Source of the DNA: Oncomelania hupensis
Taxonomy: Eukaryota > Mollusca > Gastropoda > Littorinimorpha > Pomatiopsidae
Reading direction: 5' to 3'
Assembly (NCBI GenBank): GCA_036898135.1
Contig: CM072512.1
Span: forward strand, 45,266,182-45,330,181
Length of the DNA stretch: 64,000 nucleotides
The position numbers were made by a program, and so were the translations under genes. The notes under the pieces are model-generated. The model saw only the letters and a list, made by a program, of their open reading frames with translations. It did not search any database and was not told where the DNA came from. This document shows, piece by piece, positions 49,885 to 60,445 of this stretch; position 1 is the stretch's first letter, and each line of letters starts with the position of its first letter.

Positions 49885-50640
49885 ATCGTTCTCAATCAGC
49901 GCTTCTCCAGCTCAACAGCTGCTCAATGCGCTGATCTGTACATGATCTAACTCATGACACTGATCTATACATGATCTAACTCATGGCGCTGATCTATACA
50001 AGATCTAACTCATGGTGCTGATCTACACAAGATCTAACTCATGGTGCTGATCTACACAAGATCTAACTCATGACGCTGATCTATGCAGGATCTAACTCAT
50101 GACACTGATCTATACAGGATCTAACTCATGACACTGATCTATACAGGATCTAACTCATGACACTGATCTACACAAGATCTAACTCATGGTACTGATCTAC
50201 ACAAGATCTAACTCAGGACACTGATCTATACATGATCTAACTCAAGGCGCTGATCTATTACAGATCTAACTCATGGCGCTGATCTATACAGGATCTAACT
50301 CATGGCGCTGATCTATACAGGATCTAACTCATGGCGCTGATCTATACAGGATCTAACTCATGGCGCTGATCTATACAGGATCTAACTCATGGCGCTGATC
50401 TATACAGGATCTAACTCATGACACTGATCTATACAGGATCTAAATCATGGTGATGATCTATACAGGATCTAACTCATGACACTGATCTATACAGGATCTA
50501 ACTCATGGCGCTGATCTATACAGGATCTAACAAACCGCCCGAACTGCTCTTTTGCACTCTAGGGCGCATTCTATCAAGCCCTGACAACTAACCCACCTAG
50601 GGAATGCGTGTCAGGATCTTTAAGATCTGTGCGATGGAAT
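49885..50640 (-). mobile_element. SINE-B copy expanded by an internal minisatellite
   Basis: The left flank (agcgcttctccagctcaaca, gctgctcaatgcgctg) is the SINE-B tail on the minus strand, and 50535-50640 holds the remaining body. Between them the segment 'gcgctg..ctataca.gatctaactcatg' is repeated about 20 times. Confidence 0.65.
49935..50532. repeat. 29-bp minisatellite, about 20 units
   Basis: Unit: ctgatctatacaggatctaa ctcatggcg. Variants acact/gcgct and acaagat/acaggat cluster in blocks, showing local duplication of sub-arrays. Confidence 0.95.
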
Positions 50641-50794
50641 GTGTGTGTGTATGTGTGTGTGCATGTGTATCCTTCTCTACATTGAAACGTAGATGTAATC
50701 ATTGATCTTTGTGGCAAACCTTGTTTTTAATCTAATGTTATTTATTCATTTATTATATACTTAATTGAAGAGAATGTGATGGGTAAATAGTTCA
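50641..50794. other. Spacer between minisatellites
   Basis: Short TG run at 50640-50668; otherwise unremarkable. Confidence 0.6.
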
Positions 50795-50942
50795 GCCCCC
50801 AGTCTGTGGTTCCACATAGGTAGACGGCCCGGCCCTAGTTTGTGGTTCCACATAGGTAGACGGCTCGGCACCAGTCTGTGGTTCCACATAGGTAGACGGC
50901 CCGGCCCCTGTCTGTGGTTCCACATAGGTAGACGGCACGGTG
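50795..50942. repeat. 36-bp minisatellite, about 4 units
   Basis: Unit: gtctgtggttccacataggt agacggcccggcccca. Confidence 0.95.
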
Positions 50943-50974
50943 TGGCGAAACATTAATAACATGACCACGAGAAA

Positions 50975-51529
50975 CTGCGCCCCTACTGCTACATATAAGA
51001 GAGGAACTCAGATGGCTAGTCTGTGCCCCTACTGCTACATATAAGAGAGGGTACACAGATGGCTAGTCTGTGCCTCTACTGCTACATATAAGAGAGGGTG
51101 CACAGATGGCTAGTCTGTGCCTCTACTGCTACATATAAGAGAGGAACTCAGATGGCTAGTCTGTACCCCTACTGCTACATATAAGAGAGGGTACACAGAT
51201 GGCTAGTCTGTGCCTCTACTGCTACATATAAGAGAGGAACTCAGATGGCTAGTCTGTGCCCCTACTGCTACATATAAGAGAGGGTACACAGATGGCTAGT
51301 CTGTGCCTCTACTGCTACATATAAGAGAGGAACTCAGATGGCTAGTCTGTGCCCCTACTGCTACATATAAGAGAGGGTACACAGATGGCTAGTCTGTGCC
51401 TCTACTGCTACATATAAGAGAGGAACTCAGATGGCTAGTCTGTGCCCCTACTGCTACATATAAGAGAGGAACACAGATGGCGATTCAAAGTCACCTACTC
51501 GTACATATAAGAGAGGGTACACAGATGGC
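50975..51529. repeat. 46/47-bp minisatellite, about 12 units
   Basis: Two unit types: one with gaggaactcagatgg (46 bp) and one with gagggtacacagatgg (47 bp). From unit 4 on they alternate strictly, a 93-bp higher-order repeat. The last unit is split by the FamA insertion and resumes at 52114-52160. Confidence 0.95.
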
Positions 51530-51542
51530 TAGTCTCCTACAT
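51530..51542. repeat. Target-site duplication, left
   Basis: tagtctcctacat, identical to 52114-52126. Confidence 0.85.
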
Positions 51543-52113
51543 ACCCCCGTTGGGGTGCCGGGGATTTCAGTATAAATAGTATCCCCACTTTCTGGAAATT
51601 TAGTGCTTTAAATTCCCACTGTCGCTGTTTTTCTCATTTGTTCTTTCTCATACCTGCTCTGTTCTATCAATCTGCTATACTATCGTCTTCTTCGCTAGAC
51701 CAGTCTGCTACCTTTTTTCTTGAAAACTCTTCCGGGACAAGACTCCTTGTGTGTGTATGAGGTCTGTTGGATCAGCTTGGGAATATTGGACGCTTTCTGC
51801 CAGGTGGTCACTAGGGCTTCCAATGATGTTATTATTTAGCAATGTAGGCATTTTATATGTATGTGTTTTGTTGATAATTTATAATGATGTTTGTATTCTA
51901 TTTTGCTTTTGTAAACGGGGGTTCGATAAGTTGGGGTGAAGCCTCAGCCGTCCCCTGCGTGGGATATCTTTATTGTAAAGTGACTGGCTGGTGGAGAGCT
52001 TTCGGTTTTACCACTAGGGTTGTTTCAGCAGATCTTTTATGCGGATCGGGGTTTGTCCGGTCCTGATTTGTCTCGGAAGAGTCCGCTGGACCTAAAGCAA
52101 TAATAATGTAATG
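51543..52113 (+). mobile_element. FamA element, full length (571 bp)
   Basis: Defines the family's ends: 5' acccccgttggggtgcc, TATAAATAG at about 51573, 3' gtccgctggacctaaagcaa, taataatgtaatg. It is flanked by a 13-bp direct repeat and sits in a minisatellite that continues on both sides, so the insertion boundaries are exact. The 13-bp duplication with a short simple tail favours target-primed reverse transcription. The 62-codon frame at 51751 stops early relative to the 3709 copy. Confidence 0.9.
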
Positions 52114-52126
52114 TAGTCTCCTACAT
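52114..52126. repeat. Target-site duplication, right
   Basis: Second copy of tagtctcctacat. Confidence 0.85.
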
Positions 52127-52189
52127 ATAAGACAGGGTACACAGATGGCTAGTCTGTGCACGCACACATTCCATTGTATTCAGTTGTCT

Positions 52190-52295
52190 GGGCGTCAGAC
52201 TATGCGCCAAAAGGCAGCAAGTGGGCATCTAGGGCAGCTTGAGTTAGAACCTGTATCGGCCAACGCGTTGTTCTGAAAAAAGCTGCACCTTTACA
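52190..52295 (+). mobile_element. SINE-B fragment
   Basis: gtgggcatctagggcagctt, gagttagaacctgtatcggc, then aaaaagctgcacc. It is followed by the inverted FamA tip. Confidence 0.6.
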
Positions 52296-52331
52296 TTACA
52301 TTACATTATTATTGCTTTAGGTCCAGCGGAC
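52296..52331 (-). mobile_element. FamA 3' tip fused to the LINE
   Basis: On the minus strand gtccgctggacctaaagcaa plus a (GTAAT)n tail. The remainder of FamA is absent; LINE coding starts right after. Mirrored at 63913-63948. Confidence 0.85.
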
Positions 52332-54320
52332 GGGGTTACCTACGACCACGTGAAGCGATGTAAACAAACACTCGCCCCCTTGTTTACGGCGATCATGAAT
52401 ATTTGCGCCATCAACAAGCGTGTACCCTATGAATGGAAGCACTCCATCATCACGCTCGTGCCTAAGAAGAATGGCGATCCCAAAAACATTGAAGGCTGGC
52501 GACCGGTCTCTCTTCTCTGCACAAGCTACAAGATCTACGTGAAGTTGATCCAACAGAGAATGGTGCCTTAAATCTTGGAGGCGGGCAGGCTATCCAGTCG
52601 ACAAAAGGGGTCCATGCCACGCAATGGTCTACAGGAGCATGTCTTTACACTGAAGGCTGGCATCACCGACTTACTCCACACATCCTCCAAGCTGTATGTC
52701 ACCTTCATTGACATCAAAGATGCCTTTGGCAGCATCGACCACCTGGTGATGCTGAACGAGCTCAGTGAGATGGGCTACCCTGAGCAGGTGATCAGCATCA
52801 TGAGAGACATTTACACGGGATCCACCTTTCAAGTGAAAACAGCCAGCGGCTTTACTTAGCCTATCACAAAAGGCAAGGGCATCATCCAGGGCTGCCCGTG
52901 GTTCGTGCTCATCTTCGAGCAAGGCATCGACAAGTGGCTGAGATGGATTGAGCAGGGATCACCAGCGACCAGCTCTCCAAATCCAGTCCAAGGCTATGTT
53001 GATGATGTGGACATGACGGCTACCAACGAAGAGGATATCAGGGCAGCGGCTGAAAAGACCGATCTCTTCATGACCTACTCAGGCATGGAGGTGAAGCATC
53101 GAAAGTGTGCAGTCCTGCATTGGCAACGCACCGGTAACAACTGGATTAAAAGTGACAATACAGCCTCTACACAGCTTATGGTGCAGGGATCCCACATACC
53201 CATATTAGACAGAGAGCAACACTACACGTACCTAGGCTACAACATCAACCTTGCTGCTACAGCTGAAGATGAACAGGTGGAGAGGATCGTCAGTGACTTT
53301 AAAATCACCTTGGCCAAGATCGACGTTGCTCCTCTCGCGGTAGCCGCGAAACTCCAGGCTGTCAACACCATGGCCACTTCCAGGCTGCACTTTTATTTCC
53401 CCAACATTCAGTTCACAGAGAAAGTGCTTGACGGCCTGGAAGACAGCATCGTATCCACCGTGAAGCACTGGCTTGGCTTGAACAAGTCGTCGACGCGCTC
53501 TTTCATGTTCTGCGTACGAAGCGAGGTTGGTCTGGGTCTGTTCCATCCACGCACCATGTACTACGCCAAGAAGCTGTCCTTCATGCTGAGCGTATTGAAC
53601 AGCGATGACGAGCAGACCAGACACACGGCCAGAACATCACTTGCACTCCATCTCACTAAACGCAAGTGTGCAGCAGCACCCGAAGATGACGATGACCACA
53701 ACTTCGCTGGCTACCAGACCGATGCCAAATACCGGCTGGTCAAGGCATACAATGTCACCTGGCGTAAGCCACCGTGGGTGCACCTCAACGACATCTGCGG
53801 TAGACTGGGGATCCAGTTCCACCTGAATGACATCGAACAGTGCATCCTCAGAGTCAGCCCAGAAGATGAGATCCAACTGTCCTTCATTGAACCCAAGGCT
53901 TTCTTCACGTCATTCAAACGCCAACAACTACAGGGCAAGCTGGCAGAGTGGAGAGACAAAGAGTGTCAGGGGCGCCTGGCGCGTACCAACAACGTCGACT
54001 TCTCACTGTCCTCCTCCCACCTGACCAACCTACATCTGAGTGACCGACTGCTGAAGTTCGTGGTGAAGGCCAGATTACAGCTGCTGGAGTGTAACGTCAG
54101 GCTCCACGCCTACTATCCAGAGACTTTCTCGCAGCAGTGCGGTAGGTGTGGATTTTACATAGAGTCTGTCAGCCACTTGCTCAATGGCTGTAGGGAAAGC
54201 AAGAACTCTATACAGAACCGCCACAACAGAGTGTTAGATATTGTGGCCAGGGCGGTGAAAGATGCTAGCAGAAATCCTGGCAGACTCCATTGTAAAGCCT
54301 TATCACTTCCAGAACGATAG
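52332..54320 (+). pseudogene. RT and CCHC knuckle of the RLE LINE
   Basis: One reading frame with stops at 52569-52571 and 52857-52859. Order: ITLVPKKNGDPKNIEGWRPV (RT block 1-2), RLSSRQKGSMPRNGLQEHVF (the QKG block typical of RLE elements), VTFIDIKDAFGSIDH (first catalytic Asp), KGKGIIQGCPWF, GYVDDVDMTA (YVDD, metal-binding Asps, about 52998-53010), HYTYLGYNI, and CGRCGFYIESVSHLLNGC at about 54136-54190 (CCHC). The longest uninterrupted piece is 52905-54320, 471 codons. All key residues are still present despite the stops. Confidence 0.85.
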
Positions 54321-54666
54321 TAGTGCAGTGTTTGCCAACCTGCCCCACACTAGGCCTGATATGTGTGTCATAGACCATCCTAATAAAACCTCTACCATTA
54401 TTGAAATAGCTGTACCTTTTGATGACTTTGTAACTGATTCTTACGATAACAAATTTAACAGATACCTCCCGCTGTTTCAGACGATTAGCGATCCTGGTTA
54501 TAGCTGCAAAGTTGTGGTTCTGATAGTTGGCTCGCTAGGCCTAGTCCACGGACGGTTTGTTAGCGGACTGAAGTTGGTGGGCCTGCCTGTTCGACGAACC
54601 AAGGCAGTTGCCCGCTACTGTTCAGTTAGAGCTATGATAGGGTCGTTGATTATCTGGAAGCCGTGA
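54262..54666 (+). pseudogene. Restriction-like endonuclease domain of the RLE LINE
   Basis: In the +1 frame relative to RT. Contains TRPDMCVI, then STIIEIAVPFDD and NKFNRYLPLF: a PD...E/D-x-x-x-P...K-x-x-x-Y pattern as in PD-(D/E)xK-type endonucleases of R2, NeSL and CRE LINEs, which nick the target DNA. The frameshift lies between the CCHC knuckle and about 54300. The frame ends at 54664-54666. An identical copy is at 61578-61982(-). Confidence 0.8.
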
Positions 54667-54852
54667 TGTCGAGACACTCTGCCCTAATGCCTAATGCCAA
54701 AAGGACTGTCAAAGATGATGCTGTACTGTGTTGTATGCACCTGTGAATGTAAACTGGATATAATTAAAATGAAATATAGTGTGCATGTTTTATAAGTAAT
54801 CATGTTTAATATTATTATTCATATTTTGCGTTCCATTATTATATCTATGCGT

Positions 54853-55193
54853 CACTTTGACCTGTGGATCCAAATGGACACTAGAGTTTGATCAAATAAA
54901 CTATATTAAACGTTGTATAATGCAGAAAAAAGCCTTACATGTAGGATGACCTTCGCTTTCAAAGGCACTGAGAAATCCGTGGAAACATGATTTTGCTTGG
55001 CATGAGTGCGATGGTAAAGAAAAGAGCTGAGTGTTCAGACTGTAGCTTGGCTTTACACTTCAACACACACCATGTTCCCTGTGGCGTGTTATCTGTTAGA
55101 TATTTGGGGGTGGGGGGTGGTTTCACGTTGGTTTGCTCACACTTGCGTGCCCACTGTAAAGGCACTGGTTGTGACACATACATACATAATTGA
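54853..55193. other. Inner flank, left
   Basis: Not shared with the right arm. No gene recognised. Confidence 0.6.
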
Positions 55194-55321
55194 ATTCATA
55201 TATACACACATACATACACACATACATACATACATATATACATCCATGCATCCATGCATCCATCCATCCATCCATCCATACATACAGTATATACATATAT
55301 ACTTACATACATGCATGCATA
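55194..55321. repeat. (TACA)n/(CATC)n microsatellite
   Basis: tacata and ccatccat units. Its last 18 bp (55304-55321) recur exactly at 61105-61122 after the transposon. Confidence 0.9.
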
Positions 55322-55379
55322 CCCGGCCGGCCAGAAGATGTCGGCCGACTGTTGATAACCGTCGGGTGACCTCGACATA

Positions 55380-55482
55380 TAGCGGCAGCCGTTTGCTGGT
55401 GTCGTGCCGATATCACACCGACACAATACTGTGCAGGCAGTCGTTTGCTCGTGTCGCGCCGATATCACGCCGACGCAGTTAA
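55380..55482. repeat. Left subterminal repeats
   Basis: Two ~55-bp units (cag.cgtttgct.gtgtcg, gccgatatcac.ccgac). Confidence 0.75.
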
Positions 55483-55886
55483 CAAATAAACAAACCGGGC
55501 AGATATTATTTATGTATGACAGAAATGGTTATTTGGATATATTAAGTCCTGTTTTATGGCCATTATAATGATTCCACGACTTATATAATTATATCGTACG
55601 TCGTAACAAGTTGGCTGTCGGCCCGCCACGGACAGACGACACAAGGGAGGTAACACGTAACGTATAGCACCTTTTGTTCGAAACTACAAATGCTGCAAAT
55701 GGTAAACAAAACCGATTTAATGTCATTGGTAATTATGTTACTTTTATAATAAAAACAGTTAATTATTAACATTGTTGAAGGGTTTTTGTTATTGTTTTGT
55801 GTTGAAAAAATATATATAAAACGTTGCGTTTAATTCGTACCTGACGCGTGACTGCGCCATTTAGCTCTGTACTTGTGGAAGGAAAG

Positions 55887-57710
55887 ATGGCTGGACAAAA
55901 CGGTGTTGTATTTGTTGTAAGTTATTGATGATTAATTTCACATTTCAGATGCATTTCTGCCACTGGATGTATTCTTACCTTATATTCTGTATTTTGTTTT
56001 GATCTAACTATATATAGCTGTATTGCTCATATTTGTTTGATTACTTTTATTTATTTATTTTTACTCAATCGATGCATATTTGAATTTGAAAAATCAAAAT
56101 TGAAAATGGCGCAAAGACAAAATGTGAAAATACACAAGTCATATTGGTCTGAAAGAAGACGAATTTTGAGAAATGTCAGAGACCATTTAAATCAGATTAG
56201 AGAAGAAAATCATATTACTGAAGATAATGTTTCAGAAGTTGCTAAATCTCAAGATGTACAGTCAGAAAGTCGGTCAGAATATCAATGCTGTTCAATTTGA
56301 TCTTCAACATCTTGATCTTCAAGAACAAGAAGCAGAAACAATCTTTAGTGAGAATGATGAGAATGATTCTGTCTTTGGTAACAATTCTGAGTATGAGAGT
56401 GAGAGTGCTGAGAGTCATTTGGGTGAAGAAAGTGATAACTGTGGAAATGATACAGGAAGTGATACTGATAGAAGTAGAACTGTGACTGATATTGATAATT
56501 TGTCTGAAAGTGAACAGTTAGCAACAAAATTAAAGAACTGGGCTTCAGAACATAGTGTCAGTAATTCTGCTATTAATGGTCTTGTGAGAATTTTGCACAA
56601 TGTACATCCTTGTTTTGAAAGTCTTCCAACAGATGCTAGATCACTAATGAAAACGCAGAGGAATTACAATGTGAAAGAAGTGGGTGGAGGGCATTTCTAA
56701 GATTTGAGAATTTTTGGTGTTATATGTTTGCCCTGATCCATAACTAGCAATTTAGGATGAGTTTTTATATATTAACTGCCATATTTTGCAGATTCACTAC
56801 CTGGGAACGATTGGAGGGGAGACACCAAAAGAGGTGGTGAGACGGGTATTAAGTCACGTTATGGCCCAGGAGCTGGTTGTTCAATTCACCTGGCAGGGGA
56901 TAACACAGAAACAGGCGTTCCAGGATCTTCTCCTGTGCAGTGTGCTAAAAAGTAAATTTTGGTCTTATTATTTTATTGAAATAAATATCTGACTTTTGTG
57001 TGTGGAAATTTGAATATATGTCAAAAATGGTATAAGAAAGAATTATTTGATTTTGAGTTCTGAATTTTATACAGCCTAGCTACACCTGTCGTACATTACT
57101 CAAAGACTTTATTTATACCACATATGAGTTATTGCTAATAAGTCAGTATACATGCAAGAGGATCATTTGCCCAATTTTCATGTACATTTTCAATTTTTAC
57201 TCATAGATATTTCTTTTATTCCTACATTGGGTTTTCTCAGAGATACAATAATTTTGAACTTTACTGTAAAGTCTACACTAAAACAAGTTAATCAAGCTGA
57301 AATATTTCTTTGTAGAGGTTGAACTCTACATTAGGACATTTCAATCAGAAGCATGTCTTTTGTACAGGTTGAGCTCTCTGAGCGCACTTCTCGTTTATGC
57401 TCCACACAAAAAATAAAAATCGCTCTAGAGCTGTGAAGAGACAACAGGGGTTAGCACACACCATTCCCTCTACTTATGTTATCAACTGCTGGATGTGCTA
57501 ATTTTGTCTTGAAAAAAAAAAACAAACTTTTATTTATTTGTTTGTGTGTGTGCAGAGGTTGTGCGGCAGACGGCGGCAACAAAGTCTGCAACAGACAAGG
57601 ATATTGACTTTGCCATTCGCGAGTTTTTTAGAACTGCTTCTGACAGAAATGGCGGACGTAAGCGCAGATTAGACAAACGAGAAACAGTTGTTGCTTTAAT
57701 TGGGAATTAA
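55887..57710 (+). CDS. Spliced DUF4806-like gene within the transposon (likely broken)
   Basis: Proposed exons: 55887-55916 (ATG after aaag; MAGQNGVVFV; donor gtaagt), about 56106-56679, 56792-56951 and 57556-57710 (stop TAA). Exon 2 ends at gtgggt, exon 3 has acceptor ttgcag and donor gtaaat, and exon 4 has acceptor tgtgcag. Junctions 2/3 (phase 0) and 3/4 (phase 1) both keep frame. Exon 2 holds an acidic Ser-rich stretch and ATKLKNWASEHSVSNSAING. Exon 3 reads YLGTIGGETPKEVVRRVL, FTWQGITQKQAFQDLLL and exon 4 VVRQTAATKSATDKDIDFAI, matching the DUF4806 pattern of transposon-borne proteins. Exon 2 needs a 1-nt frame change around 56230-56300, and the 1/2 junction is unresolved, so it may be a pseudogene. 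Function unknown. Confidence 0.6.
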
Positions 57711-58020
57711 TTTATGCACAATGATTTTGAGCTGTTTGGTTGTAGAGCTTTGTTGTTTGAGGTTAGTTTTTGGTTTTTATGTTTATTACAGACGTGCCTA
57801 CCGTACGATTTGTAGGCGTATTTTTAAGATTTTTTGTTCAAAATACGCCAATACGATTAATGCCTAAAATGTACAATTTTTTGACATTTAAGTTTTTGTG
57901 TGTGGTATTTAGTCATTTAGTTAAGCTTGTATGCGAAGAGTTATCGATCCTGTTTGCGCCATTTTCTTCTTGGTTTGATCATGCGTTTTGTGTCAATTAA
58001 GTTGTTTAAAAAAAAAAAAA
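57711..58020. other. 3' region after the DUF4806-like gene
   Basis: AT-rich; no domain. Confidence 0.5.
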
Positions 58021-58024
58021 AAAC

Positions 58025-58560
58025 AATGTCAAAGTGAAGTAAGGAGGAGGGTGTGGATGTTTCTAGCTCAAAAAAAGCAAAGCACCAGCATTTTTTGCCA
58101 CAGTATGCTGAAAAGTTGAAATGTTTGCTACTGTCAAACAATTAAGGACCAACCTATGCATTCTGATTCTGCATGGGCCATGGTAACTGGTATCAGTAGG
58201 GACCACTCGTGCCCATGGTGGCCGAAATGAAATTGGAAAACATTTATCAACTAATATTCATAAGAGACTGGCGGATGCCCAGAAAGGTGTGCCTTCATTA
58301 CAGGCTCTGTTTTCTAAGCAGGCGAAATTTTGCGTCGACAAGCAACTATAGTGCTGAAATCTGCATGGTTCGTTTTCTACTGATTCAAATCTTCCTTTGT
58401 TCTATGCGGGTTCCATGACCAGGAAGTTTCAACAAATGTTTCCTGACTCAAAGATTGCTACACCAAGCAGGGAAGGGTGCTTCAGCCAGCAGCTAAAGGG
58501 TCGCTGGAATATCACTAAAAGAGTGGCACTACAAGTTTTAGTCCCAATTTCTCACTGATA
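58025..58560 (+). pseudogene. Degenerate zinc-finger/hAT-like fragment
   Basis: Across frames one reads KKAKHQHFLPQYAEKLK, then IGKHLSTNIHKRLADAQKG, LQALFSKQ, then LPLFYAGSMTRKFQQMFPDS and KIATPS. This order (HxxxxxH-type finger, then a '..LP..: ..FPDSKIA' block) is met in hAT-related transposon proteins. At least four stops or frameshifts. It could also belong to the host transposon's own lost transposase. Confidence 0.4.
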
Positions 58561-59499
58561 TAATAGTCTATAAGTATAACTGAGGAAGGATCTGTGCACA
58601 AGTTTCTATACTATTCTTGTGTTGTGAATAACTGCTTGTTGGACTTGTGACAGTATCATTTCAGATGTGGATATTCTTGTAGAGATATCAATGATTATAG
58701 TACCGGTATGTCGGGGAAATTAAATTGGTGTTTATGAATATGGCTGTGTAATTTTTTTGTAAGCAAATGTCTAGTTTATAGACCTGTATAAACTGGTTTT
58801 CTATTGTTGGTACGTTTTGATAATAGTCTGCTACAATTTTATGAAAATACTATTTTTTCCCCAAGAAAACTACTTTTGGCGGTTATGAATACTATTAAAA
58901 AAAATTGGTGGTAGGCAGGTCTGTTATTATAGTGTTTGTCAGAACGTGCTGCTTTTTTCTTCTAAATGTAGGGGCATTTAACGTTGTATTAATAATTGTG
59001 TTTCATTTAAGTAATTAATTCCCATTAAACTATTTGCTTTTGAGCAATATTTATTAACAGACCTTGGGAAAATTTTTTATTATTATAATTATTATTTTTA
59101 TATTGTGTGTGTGGTGTGCCAGAAGTGGGATGGAAGAAGAGTTTATAGTTATTTATATACCTTAGAATAAATATATGCTTCTGCAAATTCTTTTTCTCCT
59201 GCATGCACTTGACAGCAAATACTGCTTTTTGTTTGATCCAATTTGAATATCACCTCATTAAAATCAATCTTTGATGCTGTTTGGACTTTTTGTTTGTGTG
59301 TGTTAGTACATGTTCGCCCGCACAGCTTTATTTTGATACATGTAACATTTTCTTTAGCTGTATAGTAATTGTGTCTTTTACATCCAATTTGAATATTTTT
59401 TAGCAACCTTAATTTTGAGCAATCCAGTTATTGATTTTGGTTTGATCCCATTTGTCTATTATTTAGTATTAATCTATGGTACTTTTTAGTTTTTAACTA
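58561..59499. other. AT-rich transposon interior
   Basis: No ORF that can be defended. Confidence 0.5.
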
Positions 59500-60445
59500 T
59501 ATACTATTTGAAAAATCAATGGTAAAAAGGTAATAAAATATTGCAAGTGAACTTGTGATGTACTGTAAAATTTTGACATTGTGTATGTGAGCACAATTTA
59601 TAGTTTCATTCATGCAATGTTTGTTTTTTACATTGTGCAGATAGTCAGTAAATCTTTAATTTTAATTTAAAATTTGTAAGTGCCAACAATAATTTGTACA
59701 TTAGTTTACAGTGGAACATACATTTTTGTATGGGTGTGTATGCGATTGATGTTTACCTATAGTGTGGTTGAATGTTTGTCTTATGATATTGGGTAATGCA
59801 TGTTTCTAGTCATTTGTGTGTATTTATATATATATAATAGAAAAAAATTACTCTGAATAAAAGTCACAAAACTATACATTTTTATAAACTGAAAAATTAT
59901 GTGCATTAATTAGACATCTTGCATGGTGTGTATGCTTGTTAACAAATTTGATTGATGTTTACTTATACTATTTAAAAATTTAATGGTATTTTATTAAAAT
60001 ATTGTAAGTGAACTTATGTGATGTACTGTAACATTTTGACATTGTGTATGTGAGCACAATGTATAGTTTCATTCACGTAAAAAAAATTACATTGTGCATT
60101 TTTTTTTTACATTGTGCATTTTTTAATTAATTTTTTTACATTGTGCAGATAGTCCGTAAATCTTTAATTTTAATTTGTACATTAGTTTACAGTGGAACAT
60201 TAGTCATTTTTGGTATGGGTGTGTATGCTTGTTAACGCATTTGATTGATCTGTTGTACTGTGCGTGTGCCTGTGTTTGATGCGCCTTGAGCAGACTATTG
60301 TTTGGTAATGCGCTTTATAAATAAAATTATTATTATTATTATTATTGATGTTTACCTATAGTGTGGTTGATTGTTTGTCTTATTATATCGGGTAATGCAT
60401 GTTTCTAGTCATTTGTGTGTGTATATATTATATATAATAAAAGGG
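59500..60445. repeat. Internal tandem duplication (~400-450 bp)
   Basis: 59520-59850 and 59950-60440 share the phrases tgatgtactgta, ttttgacattgtgtatgtga, acattgtgcagatagtc and atgtttacctatagtgtggt in the same order. The second copy contains extra poly-T/acattgtgca units and a SINE tail. Confidence 0.8.
60247..60347 (+). mobile_element. CR1/L2-type SINE tail insertion
   Basis: gatgcgccttgagcagacta, ttgtttggtaatgcgcttta, taaataaaa then (ATT)n. It splits a phrase that is intact at 59940-59965 (tttgattgatgtttac). attgat on both sides may be the target duplication. Confidence 0.75.

Larger units (their letters stand above)
52244..54852 (+). repeat. Left arm of a large inverted repeat
   Basis: Each base i here matches the complement of base 116244-i: arms 52244-54852 and 61392-64000, 2609 bp. 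Only a few substitutions were found, including 52960/63284 and 53306/62938. Similarity stops at 54853 and 61391 (atctatgcgt is the last shared stretch). The outer end is cut by the window edge, so the arms may be longer. Confidence 0.95.
52332..54852 (+). mobile_element. RLE-type LINE (R2/NeSL-like), 5' truncated, left copy
   Basis: The element begins inside RT at DGVTYDHVKRCKQ. It holds RT, a CCHC knuckle, a restriction-like endonuclease and a 3' UTR to 54852. N-terminal DNA-binding domains are missing. It shares two in-frame stops and one frameshift with the right copy, so it was dead before the duplication. Confidence 0.8.

Noticed and set aside
53232..53624. Minus-strand 130-codon frame (and its mirror at 62620-63012)
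   Set aside because: Shadow of the RLE-LINE RT frame; no independent motif.
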